Origin: Ustulina deusta
Taxonomy: Eukaryota; Ascomycota; Sordariomycetes; Xylariales; Xylariaceae
DNA length: 64,000 nt
Direction of reading: 5' to 3'
Assembly (NCBI GenBank): GCA_023159155.1
Contig: JAJNNX010000031.1
Location: 248,001-312,000 of the forward strand
Part shown: in pieces, positions 1 to 11,825 of the stretch
Layout: each line of letters begins with the position of its first letter
Numbering within the stretch: position 1 is the first letter of the stretch
Notes under the pieces: generated by a model
The model's input: only the letters and a program-made list of their open reading frames with translations
Databases searched by the model: none
What the model was told of the DNA's origin: nothing
Made by a program: the position numbers and the translations under genes

Positions 1-3000
1 TTCTTCGATTTCCAGCAGGGAAATGCACACCACATTCTCGGAGATTTCTATGGTTTCAACCTGACTTGGAGAAACAGTGAAGACACTAGAAGCTCCTAAC
101 TCAAATAGGAGATTCTCCAGCTTGGTGAAAAAGGGTTGCACACGTGAAGGTGTCTTGCGGCTCTGTTGACATCATTGTTTAGTAGGTAAAGCGACAAATT
201 TTTTTACACTGGTCAAACGCACCAAAAGAAGGAAGCTCTGCCCATCCAGAACCTTTCGTTTCGCTATAGGCATCGCTAGAATTACCTGATCTCTTATAAC
301 CATCGTCGAGAACCCTACATCTGATAGCTTGGCTAGAGCCGCATCGGATTTGTGAGTAATGACGATGCTGCTCTGTTCGATAAGCGAGATAAGCTGTGTT
401 GATTGGCAGTCCCAGAGTCCCTGGGCCTCCTTCTCCTAGAAATGTATTAGTTCTCAAGCTTAATTCAAGTTTTGCTATTTCTTTCTTACATCGTGGACGA
501 GAACATTATACGACGTCATATTAGAGTTTTGGATTGAGGGTTGGTCGGTATCATCTAGGCGGACCGACTGCCACGACCGGAGGCGTGGGAATACTGTCCC
601 GTTGGAAAGCATGTTCAACCACTGATTTATCCTACCTTCATGCCCTGTTCCAATCTGGAGGACTCTCATTCGAGGGTTCTTGTGGCCTGCGAGGTCTAGT
701 AAGACGCCGATCGTAGTTGAGACTTCCTGCTCACTGTTCGTTGAACTATTCTGCTTAATGAAGTTCTCAATGTATATCTCTAGTTGCTGTATGGTGTCGG
801 GGGCCAGTCGCGTGATGTCCGGCTTCCAACGTACTTGCAGGGCTGGATGCCGTTCCAAGTATGGATTGGTCTTAATCTCATTTTTGTTTACCCTCCCCAT
901 ATACTTCAATAGCTGGACACCTTTCATTTCAATGACTGGCACACCCTGAGAGTCCTCTAGAACGCAATCAGCTCGTAGGGTGGAAAACCCAGTTGGGTGC
1001 GACTGGGCGTGAATCACCCCTTGTCGATCACTATCCAGGAGAGTTGGCCTCTTTTGGACGCGACATTCTGAAATAAAAACGGGAACATAGACCCGGAAAG
1101 CGTCCGGATTGCCACAAGTAGCACTTATTTGAGCGGCTTGCAGACAGGCATCAATCGTCACCGGATGCACCGAGTAAGAAGTGGCCGATTTTTCGAGCCT
1201 TGAGGGGCAAATTTGGGTAGTGCACTGAACGGCAGGTCGAAGTTGATTGCGGTCGGCTCGCACGCCAGTCAATGTTTGAAAATAGGTACCAAAAAACATT
1301 CCTTCTTCCCTGTATCTCTCATACCATCTGTCCATAGTCCAAGTCCTGCTGAGGTCATTGCCAGGTATCAATACGGTCTTCTTCAATGATGCACCAAGTA
1401 CTGTGACATTCCCCACGCAATGTACGACACTCTGCCCACCGGCCCAAGAAGAAATTGTAAACTCATAAATGTTGGCTGAGAACTTCTTGGCTGATAGCCT
1501 CCGTAATGACATTGCTGTGTGCAGTTCGATGGGAGCGTGCAGGTCGTCCTTCTCAGGCAACACTAGCGCTGAGTTGATACAGACGTTGCGAAACTCAAAT
1601 GTGGCATGCTCTACTCTGGAGCCCTCTCGTGTTGCTTGCACTCTGGACGCTGCCTCTATAGTGACAGCAAGATATCCCGCAGCTGGAAATATCACTTGGC
1701 CATCAATGTTATGATCGCGAAACCATGGCATTTCGTCAACACGAAGCACATTGCGCCAGCTCCAGTCAATCCCACTTCCAGCTAGCTGTTGTGAACCAAG
1801 AAGTTCATGGCGTATATGAGTGCGGTTGCGTAACTCGATGCTTGCCCGAGGTTCGAACCATCGTAGACCAGTTGAATAGTCCCAGGGATATGGAGGTAGG
1901 TCTCGAAACACTACGCGATTTTGTTCGGGCACGGGGTTGATAACGTGCCATTTGAGCTCATGGCCATCGACGAAAAGCCTTCCAGCTAATCTTTTCATAC
2001 ACACATGAGCATCTTGGTTCCTGATCAGCGAGGGCGAGTACGGAATCACCCGCGTGTCAAGTTTTGCGGTGATACGGATTTGGTTAATGGGACCTTTCAG
2101 TGTTGAGTGTGGACCAATCTCAACGATATGAAGTCTTCGCTTTTGAATAAGATGACTCAGAGTAGGTTCGAACAGGACCGGGCTTTCAAGATTATTTCTC
2201 CAGTACTTCGCCATTTTTGTAGAAGCCTCGATAATCACGGGCCCATTGTTATGTTCGACAGTGGAGTACATCTTGGCTTTGAGAGGACTCTGCTGTGACA
2301 TATTCTGAAAGTACGATGAGAGAAGCTGCTCGTAATTGGCACCGGCCGTCTTCATCCAAGGGGAATGATAAGCCTGGCCTCCTGTTGCCAGGCGCCGGCA
2401 GAATCTTTTTCGAACTTGAAGTTCTGACTGTATAGCGTCAATACATTCCTGGAGCCCGCTCAAGGTCACACTCTCGGAAGAGTTGATACACGCAACGCAC
2501 ACTTGGCCAGAGAACCCAAGTTCTTGGATTAGCGATTCAGCTTCTTCGATTGCGATTCCACAGGCAAGCATCGCGCCATGAGTTGGTTCCTGGGCTACCG
2601 CATAGCCACGAAAATATGCGGCGATAATAGCCTGAGACGCGCTGAAGTACAGAGTTAGCAATCGTACACTTCAACAGAAACGCACAAGGGAGATTGGAAG
2701 TGAAGAGCTAACCTGATGATCCCCGACGCGTAAGCCGCAGCGATTTCACCCGAGGAATGGCCTACAGTGGCAACAGGGCTAACACCCCAAGAATGCAGAA
2801 TGTTTACCAAGCCAACTTGGACAGCGGTACAAACAGGCTGGCTTCTAGTAACTTCGTGAATTTTGTTTGTGTCACATAGCCCCCGAAGTGTATCTTCGAA
2901 GGTCCAGTCAGGCAAGTATTGTGGGGGAAGACCTTGGATAACTTGGTCCAATTCGCGAATCGTGGCGAGGAAGATGAGGTTGTTTTCAAGTAGCTCCTTC

Positions 3001-5268
3001 CCCATCCCATGATACTGCGCTCCTTGGCCAGTAAATACGAAGGCGAAGTCCAGGGGATCGACTTGGTTGGGGTTGGACACATCGACTGGGTCTATTTCCC
3101 ACTTTTCTTCGATCTGGGATGGACCATGAGTAAGCAGCAGCGACGTTCTGAACTTGAAGTTCGTTACTCTCTCTGCTAAAGTATAGCTCAAACGTTCAAT
3201 ACTGTGAGTATCAGATGACTGGATAGCCCTGAGGACCTGGTTCGTGCGGTCTTCCAGTGCCTTAGTCGATGCTGCGGAAACAGGTAATACAAAGCATAGA
3301 CCCGTCTCAGCGCTTTGTACTCCCAGCTTAGCCGCTTGGCTAGTGTAACTGTTGTACGACTCCAGGATTGCATGTGCATTTGCGCCTCCGTATCCGAAGG
3401 AACACACACTAGCTCGCTGAATTTCTCTCGGCCATGGCTGGGTTTCGGTCACAACCTCCATGTTGTGACGGCTCAGGTCCACTGAAATGATCTCATTAGC
3501 TAGACAATCACGGTCTGCGACAGGGAGGAAACAAACATTTCGGGTTGATTGTTTTAACCCCGCGAGTGGGTGCAAGTACGCCGTGCCCAAAGGCCATAGA
3601 AACTTTAATGACGGACGTAAGGCTGCTCGCTGCTTCGCTATGTCCAAAGCTCGGCTTGGTCTAATTAAGTTTGATCTTTTCAGTGAATTGGCCAAGAATA
3701 GCATCGTCTTGTGTCTTTCAGAGAACAGACACGCCTTGACTGTAGGGAATTATGGAAATCACTTACGCCGCCGATCTTCAAGGGGCTACTGCGGCCGGGC
3801 GAAAAGCAACTGGCTAGGGCAGTAAGTTCTACGACATCCCCCAGTTCGGTTCCAGTACCATGGCATTCAATGTAATCCGTTCCAGAGAACTTAAGGTTTG
3901 CTTCATGGTAGGCCTTGCGGATAACAGCTTCCTGAAACTCTGCACTAGGGTATACCATTCCAGGAGTGTGTCCATTCCTACAGCCTGGTAAGTTGAAGGG
4001 CTTTAATCCTGTAATTGTCTGTCTAATACGACCTATAACTTACGAATTGATTGCTGTTCCGCGGATAATGGCGTGAATGTTGTCGTTGTTCTGGATGGCT
4101 GATGAAAGACGCTTCAGGTATATGGCGTCGACGCCTTCGCCGCGAGCATATCCATCAGCTGAGATGTCGAAAGTATGACAAGTTGATGTTGGAGACAACA
4201 TTCCGGCCTTCATGGCCGCAATGTGCGGAGCTGGGGTCATAATTAGATTAGAAGCTGCGACGATAGCCCCGTCACATTGCGATGCTTTCAAGGCAGCAAC
4301 GGCCAGGTGCAAGCAGTAAATAGAAGACGAGCATGCTGTGTCCAATGTGAGGCTAAGAATGATGGTTAATATTTCGTTCTCGCGATATGTCACGATTTCA
4401 GCTAATATAGGAAATACAAGTATGATGGCGAGCGTCAAGAAGCACTTACCTGGGACCATGCAAATTGAAGACATGGCTTACTCGGTTCGCCAGCATAGTC
4501 AATCCAGCTCCGGTTGCATGGTAACGACGCAGGTCGTCAGGGTCCCGCACTTGCATATGTAAATGATCCTGGCTGAAATTTCCGACATATACGCCAGTGT
4601 TTGAGCCGGACATGTCATCAAGAGATGAGCCGGCATTTTCGAAACACTCAAAAATGACTTCGAGAAGCTTGCGTTGCTGGGGATCCATCTGCCAGATCTT
4701 AGTATCTCGCCAGAGAGCAGGCTCCGATGCTATTGTGTCTTCGATATGCACTCATTGAAAGATGTCTCACATACTGCTATATGTCAGTAAAATTACATGT
4801 AGGGCACTCTACAGCGTTAGATTTGTAAATAACAAATGTAGGGTTAGGAAATAAAGTATTCGTAGTTGTAATGCTTACCATAAGTAGCTTCGAAGTTATT
4901 GATCCCAAAGAACTCATTGTCAAACTGACGAACGTCTTCCTGTAGAAAATATCCACCCTCTACGTTCATCACGCCCGCCTTATCACCTTCTTGAGAATAA
5001 TACCCTTTGATGTTGTAACGCACTGGTGGAACGACACCTTGAGCAGACTTCTTCTTCAGGAGAAACTGCCACAGATCGGCAGGAGACCTCACACCACCAG
5101 GTAGACGGCAAGCTACGATATCGGAAGTTAGTTTTATGACACGAAGGAGCAGCCAAGACATCAAGACGTACCCATCCCAACAATACACACTGGATCCTCC
5201 TCGAGACCATGGTGGCCTTGGTGCGGAGAGCAGGGTTGCTCACATTGGGTATGGGGCGATAGTGTCAT
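1..5268 (-). CDS. Highly reducing type I polyketide synthase, 5' part (KS-AT-DH-short MT), continues off left edge
   Basis: Iterative HR-PKS building a reduced polyketide from malonyl units. Start ATG at 5266-5268 is followed by EEDPVCIVGM. KS: catalytic Cys in DTACSSS, His in ECHGTGTELGD and GHSEAASS, ending FGYGGANAHAILE. AT: FTGQGAQYHGMG and Ser in GHSSGE. DH: His in FRDHNIDGQ (near 1710) and Asp in TIDACLQAA (near 1150). An MT-like motif VLQIGTGHEG follows but the domain is very short. The last visible residues (CISLLEIEE) match the linker before the ER, so ER, KR and ACP should lie outside the window. Introns I infer: 5113-5171, about 4689-4878, 4353-4449, 3978-4043, 3661-3766, 3482-3536, 2642-2712, 436-489, 163-207. 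All keep frame except the second, whose donor looks displaced by one base, so expression is uncertain. The product cannot be named. Confidence 0.93.
4689..4878 (-). other. PKS intron 2 with a frame problem at the splice site
   Basis: The upstream exon reads INNFEATY and the downstream exon begins MDPQQRKLLE, which are directly adjacent in related KS domains. The only good donor (GTAAGC at 4878) leaves one extra G, so joining to the natural acceptor (GGCAG, ending at 4689) shifts the frame. A weaker acceptor ending GCGAG (exon from 4705) would restore frame with an insert of DTKIWQ, and one ending CAATAG would add a longer insert. Either a weak acceptor is used or the gene carries a one-base lesion. 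Confidence 0.6.
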
Positions 5269-6210
5269 AGTTGCCAATCAATCACGTCAAAAGATCTTAT
5301 TTTTCGGTGAAATGAAATTACTGTGTAGTACAAGGCAAGTCTTCCCAATGAATGTATGTGGGTTCAGCGGTTGCTCACGGGAAACTTATCAGGCAGCCCA
5401 AACGCTTTTAGAGTGCTTGCTTTTGAACTGAGACTATGCAAGAGCAGTTGTTGGAAGCGGAATTCAATGAGCTCGTAGAGATGAGAAAGAATCTCGGGCT
5501 TAGGGGGAAGGGCGGTGACGATCAGCGCATCAGTAATTAAAGCTTCTCCTAGTGCCATGCTCAAACACTATACTATAGGGTATGAATGTGCAGAATTCTG
5601 TACTTCATAAGTGATCATGGGGAGTGCATTTCAGGATGTATGGTAGTATGCATTGTAAAGGCAAACTTCCAACCCCGCCCGCCATTTAAAGGATGATATC
5701 ACGCTCGACTAATACAGCAGCCGTCACATGCTAGTTATTTTGAATCAGGATTTTATCATTCAACAATGAGTGAGATCAGACGTTGGATACAGGTTTAATG
5801 AGTAGATTGAGTAATTAGTAGATAGTCTTAAGTGATCTTACTGTGATTTAAATATAAAATTGATAAAAAAGCTGTAACTATACTAAAAAATAAAATAAAT
5901 CTTAATTCTTGTTCATTAAAGAGCTGTTTCAAAACAGGTACATATAAAAGTAGGCATAAGCTATCATCTAGCGAAGTTACCTCTATAGTTTGTACTTATT
6001 GTAGATCTAGCAATCAAACTATGTCAAGGCGTGTCCCATGTAGGACTATTTTTGCTAAATGGCACAACATGATCGTTAGCTAGGTAGAACAGATTGAAGT
6101 AGGATCTCGAATAAAGGGTGTGCTCATGAAGTTCGTGTATAGGTTAACATAGGGATGACCTTCCTAGCACACTCGCTACGAGGAAAATTGACGCCTTGGA
6201 GGTTTACACC
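5269..6210. promoter_or_regulatory. Divergent spacer between the PKS and the SDR relic
   Basis: This 0.94-kb spacer must contain the PKS promoter (minus strand). The part from about 5800 to 5930 is strongly AT-rich. A 66-codon minus-strand ORF at 5364-5564 (begins MSMALGEALITD) matches no family I recognise and is more likely chance or a relic than a gene. No recognisable factor-binding site stands out. Confidence 0.5.
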
Positions 6211-6881
6211 ATGGACATTTCCGGATACACGCTTATTGTGGGTGGCGGTGGGTTCGGAATCCTCCTATGATACTCCATGCATACTGTGTACTAATGAGTT
6301 TTAGGTAGCGGCATTGGCAAAGCCGCCGCTCTAGTGTTTGCCAAAGAAGGGGCTGCATGTGTCATGGTAGCAGATATCAATAGGCTGCGGCCACCTCGTT
6401 GCTTCGGAGTGCAGGGCAACGGCATCCAACCCGCCGTTCCAATCCGAAGGTGTACACATTGATGTTACCATCGAAGGATCGGTTGATATGGTCAGGGCAG
6501 TCCTTTGTCCCGTTCCATGGTATGACAGAGTATACTGCATCGAAGCACGCTGTGCTCGGCTTGACCAAGAATGCAGGTAGGATGGTAGCCTCCGCCTGTA
6601 GGCCGTTTAAAAATTAAGACCGACATGCACAAATCAGCTGTTGACAACGTCAAGCATGGCATCCGAGTGAACTGTGGTGCCCTTCGTGGGTAGACACGCC
6701 TCTCGTTGCCCGTCTCAACGTAGGCACGCCGGGTCTTGAAGGATTCATCACGCAGGCGGTTCCCATGGGACGGATGGCTCGATCTGAAGAGGTTGCTAAC
6801 GCGATTATCTTCTTGTCGAGTCCAAGGTCAAGCTACGTGACTGGTGCTAGTCTTATCATTAATGGCGGCACTATGCTCTAG
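6211..6881 (+). pseudogene. Short-chain dehydrogenase/reductase (SDR) pseudogene
   Basis: A classical Rossmann SDR in ruins. The start (MDISGYTLIVGG) and a spliceable intron at 6248-6304 join to GSGIGKAAALVFAKEGAA, the nucleotide-binding glycine motif, followed by ADIN. The frame then shifts near 6385-6410 and resumes as NPPFQSEGVHIDVTIEG. The next segment jumps straight to the active-site region GMTEYTASKHAVLGLTKNA, so about 80 residues including the NNAG motif and catalytic Ser are missing. A second frameshift follows VNC near 6675. The C-terminus, VARLNVGTPGLEGF to INGGTML then TAG, is intact. It lies divergently from the PKS and may once have been a tailoring reductase; that role is inference. 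Confidence 0.85.
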
Positions 6882-8113
6882 CTCCGACTATGATGCAGCA
6901 CGATGTAAAAAGCACGGTTTACGCGCATCTAGTCCGGGGCAAGCAGTCTAGTCTCGGTAGCTGACCACTCCTTTCAATCTACACCTCACGTTTCCGCCGT
7001 ATAACCTGCACATGCGTGGCAACTGTTTTGACTTATGAGATCAAGGTTTATTAATTATATTAATTTATTTATTTATTTATTCAATACAGAAATTCCCTCC
7101 ATAACCTGTGAAATATATAGTTAATCTTTCATCCACAAGTCTAGAATTCATCGACTATTGAAAATAGACACTTTGATGCAGTCACCGGTAGGATTTACTG
7201 CAGCGCCGTTGCAAATGTTACGATGCTGCTGCAATGCACGCGCCACGGCTTCTCTAATGTGGTCAGCCGGCATCCGAATGTGAGCTTCCTACCCAAGCTT
7301 TCAGTTCTTACATGCGGCATGTTAAAACAGCAAGTGTGCCAGGTTCCCTATTCTATTAGATTTTTAGCCCAGTGTCAATATTAGCCCCCACCAACATCAC
7401 TTTCCCCCAGAGATGCAGTCCCTAAGCAATGCAACGTCGGGTGCTGGAAATTCAAGGGTGCAGAAGGAGCCTGCTTAGAGTTGCACTGTTGGATGCTCTG
7501 CAACAAGATTTGCGGGATTAATTGAAATCGGAGACCGAGAATCTTGCCTTTCTTAAATCCTATCCTACGGTCACCATGAAATAATATTGTAGATCAATGT
7601 AGGATCGAGAATGAGCCTTAAGTATCTGAGTTCTGGACAGAAATAGCCTCCTCCACTACACGTTGGGGTATCTTCCGTTCCCCCAGCACTCCTGGGACGG
7701 GTTTCCAACATCTCTACACAATCACCTCTATAATTCTAGAACTCTGGCTGCATAGGTAGATAGATATAGTATATTTCAAGCCGCCTAATAAACAACGCAT
7801 GTTGAATTTACTTAACACAAACAAGACAACACATTTAGAAAGCATCGAATAATGCCAATGTCCCAGAGCCAAGCACTCTGCCATCAAAATATACCATCCT
7901 AATCTCTTCAAGGCGAGGCGATTTTTCATCACGTGTCAGGAGAAAAGAGAGGGCGAGAGAGGGGGGGCGGATTGAAAACGCAATAACAATACGGACAGAG
8001 TAAAACCTGACGAAAGGACCTAGTAGACCTCTCGCGGGCTATATTCTAGCCCCCGGCATGAATATATTCCGAATATGTTCCAAACTAGCCCCCTGGCAAT
8101 AGGGCTCCTGACA
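6882..8113. other. Intergenic, no gene recognised
   Basis: About 1.2 kb. It contains an AT-rich run of TTTATTTATT units at 7050-7080 and otherwise ordinary sequence. The 72-codon minus ORF at 7714-7932 has no recognisable motif and is probably chance. The part near 8113 should hold the 3' end of the FAD oxidase gene. Confidence 0.5.
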
Positions 8114-9764
8114 TCACGCAATGGGAGCGTAGAAGCTAAACTTCCCTTGTGGGTCGTACTTCTTCTTTAGAGCAGAAAGTCGATCCTGGCGCCATTTCTC
8201 ATATCCATACCAATTCTGCTTTGTCTCGTCGCCGAACGCGTAGTTGACATAAGTGTGCAGCTCTGTCCTTTGGCTGCCTTCATAAAGGATTTGGCGAAGA
8301 TCCTCCCCTAGTTTCGCCGCCGTCTGGTCAAGTTCCGAACTGGCAGGTGGATAGACGAGAAGAGGGGAAATGAGCAAGTTATCCATCCGAGATGGAAATG
8401 CAGAGGATTCGCTAGGTATTGCTTTGACTCCTTTTGTTGTATAGCCCTCAAAAAGAAAAACGGAATTGTTGAGTGCCGGGAATTCCTGTGTTCTAGAAGC
8501 AAAAAGTTCGTAGGCACTTTGCTGGGCCGTGCCGTTATAGAACTCGAGATCAATAGGAAACCGTACATTTACGAGTCCAAGTTTCTGGCACGACGGTGAT
8601 TCATTGTCTTGACCAATCCATGTTGGAAGGTCAGTATAACTGCCCCCAGCAGAAGTCGTAAAGATTGGCCCTAGATCATGGAATGGAATCGTACGTGCTG
8701 GATCCACTTCGGTGACTCCTTCTTGCAGCAGATAAAACCCGACGACCGGCTGTACTTATTGTCAGTGATTCGCTAATTGTTAGAATAGGGGAAGGAGTGT
8801 AAGATTTGGGAGACAGTGCCTTCGACCTACTTTGGTTGGATCGATATCGGGGTTGTTAAAGAAGACCGATAAATTCAGTATTCCGACATCCTCGGTGTCA
8901 TCATTCGGGAATTGCTCGTTAATGGTCCTAAATAGACTGTCGACTTTGTCACCTGTATATATGAACATTTCGTAGGCCCAATTGGGATGTTGGACGTCGT
9001 AGATCTTAGATTTAACAGATGTCACAATGCCAAAGTTGTGACCAGCCCCTTTCATAGCCCACCAAAGGTCGGCATAGTTATTCTCGTCAATTGTGAGCAT
9101 AGTTCCATTTGCCAAAACGACATTCATCGAGATAAACTGATCAGAGACAAGCCCATAGTGTCCCTGTAGGACGCCATGGCCGCCTCCAAGCCCCGGACCG
9201 AGGATACTGGTACAGTCGCAGACCCCGGTGACTGCATAAGAGATCAGTATGCTATTCAGAATTGTGGAGGTGGTGAGATGGAATTTCACCAGTCTGCTTT
9301 CCCGCGGCCCAGAGGGTGTCAACCACACTTTTTGATAGAGCACCTCCGCCAATGGTGACGGTTAGCCCATCTTGGGCGACCTCGATGCTGTCCAGCTTAT
9401 TCATCCAAATCTCAATTCCATCATGTAGGTTTCCTACAGTTGTAATGGCTCCATGACCCCCATTGACCGCGAGATATGGTAGGTTCATCCCATTGGCGTA
9501 TTTGATTGTCTCCGCTACATCATTTTCAGCAGAAGGAACAACGACTAAGCGGAACGTTGGGTTGTCTAGCGCAGACCACCGACCGGTCGCTTCTGTGAAC
9601 CCCTCTGACCCAGGGAGGTATACTTGCGCGGCTGAGGAAAGCCTCCTCACGAGGTCGTCTACAGCACTGCTCGAATTCTGCATGTCAAATGAGACATCGC
9701 TTGCTGGCAGTGATCGAGAGACAAGTTGAATTGCCCACGCTGTTATGGCGGCTATAACTTCCAT
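8114..9764 (-). CDS. Secreted FAD-linked oxidoreductase, berberine-bridge-enzyme-like
   Basis: A 503-aa protein from three exons (introns 9232-9289 and 8750-8830; exon sum 1512 nt). The N-terminus has a hydrophobic signal-peptide-like stretch (MEVIAAITAWAIQLVSRS). The FAD PCMH domain shows LAVNGGHGAITTVG, where the His is placed to bind FAD covalently, and SILGPGLGGGHGVLQGHYGL. The C-terminal BBE motif is YGYEKWRQ with YDPQGKFSFY just before the stop. Length and architecture fit the family, whose members oxidise alcohols, amines or sugars with O2, often in secondary-metabolite clusters. A TATA-like element lies about 75 nt upstream. Proximity to the PKS and SDR relic suggests a tailoring enzyme, but the substrate cannot be read from the sequence. 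Confidence 0.93.
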
Positions 9765-9836
9765 CTTGACACGGCAGGCAATTGCGAAAGTAGCGAAGGG
9801 CCTCAGAGAGTATCCTCCGATCAGTACTTGAGCTTG

Positions 9837-9846
9837 TATATAAATA
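9837..9846 (-). promoter_or_regulatory. TATA-like element upstream of the FAD oxidase
   Basis: TATTTATATA on the minus strand, about 75 nt upstream of the FAD oxidase ATG, a plausible core promoter distance for a fungal gene. Confidence 0.4.
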
Positions 9847-10515
9847 GATGAAGCGGAGTAGAGTACCTACAGGGAAAACGAACAGATGACGGTAAATCAC
9901 ACCAGCATTATATCAGCGTTGACGCTTCTAACACAAAGCGGCGGAGGGAAGACGAAAATAGGTCTGGAATAGGAGATACAGGCCAAGGAAGGACAAGTTA
10001 CGCAATGACACAATACAATGCCACAGGGAATTCTTAGGGCGTGCTTATGCGCTCGCTTCGGGATTTACCGTCGAAACCCCGCCAATCCAGGGGAACAACC
10101 ACCAGCCAACATTTTGATCCGTCTTCTCACATTCCTTCACATCACGTTAGGTTGCATAGCATCATGCATTTTTGTAGGTAGTATCTAGTAAAACTGCTGC
10201 TACCCACCTCCCCCCCGAGATCCTTCGGGACCACCGGGACCGATGAATTTTGCCCTTCATGTTGCGGCCAGGTCACCACTGCCGTTGCTAATTAACAAGC
10301 AGCCGCAATCAGGTAATCCTGCATATATGCCGACCGTTTCCATTTGTTGCCAGCATCCCCTGACATAATAACATCTACACTCAAGGTTCTACTGCTCTTT
10401 AGTCAGCCCCATGCATTAAAAAGGCAGCAATCTTCAGCAGAACACATGCTTGCTATATATTCGTTATAATCTCGAAGTGTAGCTCCAGTCTCTATTTCGG
10501 AGCACCGATTAGATA
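9847..10515. promoter_or_regulatory. Divergent promoter region between FAD oxidase and rhodopsin-domain gene
   Basis: Shared upstream region of two divergent genes. A TATATA element near 10452-10460 lies about 60 nt upstream of the plus-strand start at 10516. No gene is seen in between. The head-to-head arrangement is compatible with co-regulation, which is inference. Confidence 0.4.
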
Positions 10516-11825
10516 ATGTCGATGCTGTTGGGAACGGTCATAGGGAGCTTCTGGCACAATACCGGTGGTCAGATTGATGTTGCCGTCGAAACCGTCATTC
10601 TAGCACTAGATTACATCTCATTAGGTCTCCGACTATGGTCCAGAACCCTTCACAAAACCCCGTACCAGATCAACGACTGGTTAATCATGACTGCTATAGT
10701 ATGTTGGCATCTTACCTAATATACGGCGCTTGACTACTTCGGGGATATGCCCAATTGACCATATAGCAATAGGTGCTCATGACAGGGCGTTATTCCGTCG
10801 AGGTAGTCGCTATTGTTAAGTGTGGTGTGGGACTTCATGTTCAAGAGATCATTACAGTTGGAGGACCCGACCTTCTCATTCTTTTTCCAAAGGTATGTTC
10901 GAATATCTTAGAAAGGATGACCGTTAGGGATGTTGCTAAAAGTTGACAAAAAAAAAGCTGCTCTACATTGTTGATCTTCTCTGGGCTACTATCGTGACCC
11001 TACTGAAACTTTCAATCCTCCACTTTTATAGTGTTATATTCCCCCAACGATCATTCCGCCGACTTGTCTACATTGCTATGTTCTGTTGCATAGTTTTTTG
11101 GTTCGGTTCCTTCTTTGGGACGGCATTTTTATGCAATCCGCCTCAAAAAAAGTGGCTTCCAGATACACCGGGCCACTGCAACGACGAGATTACCATGTAC
11201 GTTTCAATTGTAACAGGCGATCTCCTCACCGACCTCATCATTATCGCACTTCCAATGCCAATCTTATGGCGGCTGCATTTGCCGATATCTCAAAAAATCC
11301 CAATCATCTTAGCTTTTGGATTAGGCTTTGCGTAAGTTCACCCCCCGATGCTGCGAGCGCGCATCGAGAACTGAAGCCCGTACAGGATCGCCGCAATTAC
11401 GTCCATCCGCATCAAATATTTTCTCAACTTAGATGCATCCGATCCAACCTATACCATCTGGCCAGATGCTGTTCTGTCCGCCATCGTGCCCTTGCTGGGG
11501 ATATTGAACGCCAACCTCCTCATCGCTCGACCGGCGTTGAAAAGAATATGGGGTTCTTCAAAGGCATCAACCAATGTGACGAGGACAGTCGATACAGACA
11601 ATAGTCTCCATCACTTTAAACGCTTACCAGAGGCCTCTATTCCGCTCTCTACTCTTGACGGTTAGTTCGCTCGTCTCAACATAAGCTTTAATAACTTTCT
11701 AAACGGCTCAACGAATAACAGGAACGTATAATGCTTACGGCAATAACGAGCCTAAATCGCGTACGAGTAACCACTTCTTGGGAAGTAAATTCCGCACTGA
11801 GTCAAGGAGAGCAACGCAAGTATGA
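10516..11825 (+). CDS. Seven-helix rhodopsin-domain integral membrane protein (SAT4/PTH11-like)
   Basis: A 351-aa protein from five exons (introns 10699-10772, 10893-10957, 11332-11385, 11661-11721; exon sum 1056 nt). It shows the fungal rhodopsin-domain pattern: LALDYISLGLRLWSR in the first helix, then NDWLIM before the second. LLKLSILHFY with Arg-rich cytosolic FPQRSFRR and an FLCNPPQKKW loop follow, and later LTDLIIIALPMPILWRL and ITSIRIKYF. The last helix is ILNANLLIARP and a polar cytosolic tail follows. Members are putative receptors or transporters; in rice-blast fungus PTH11 is a surface-sensing receptor. No CFEM domain is visible at the N-terminus. The ligand is unknown. Confidence 0.9.

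Noticed and set aside
475..3704. PKS seems split into several pieces with stops
   Set aside because: All but one of the breaks vanish with canonical introns that keep the frame; the remaining one is reported separately as a splice-site problem.
3487..3825. 112-codon plus ORF inside the PKS
   Set aside because: Antisense shadow; the KS motif GHSEAASS and conserved frame are on the minus strand.
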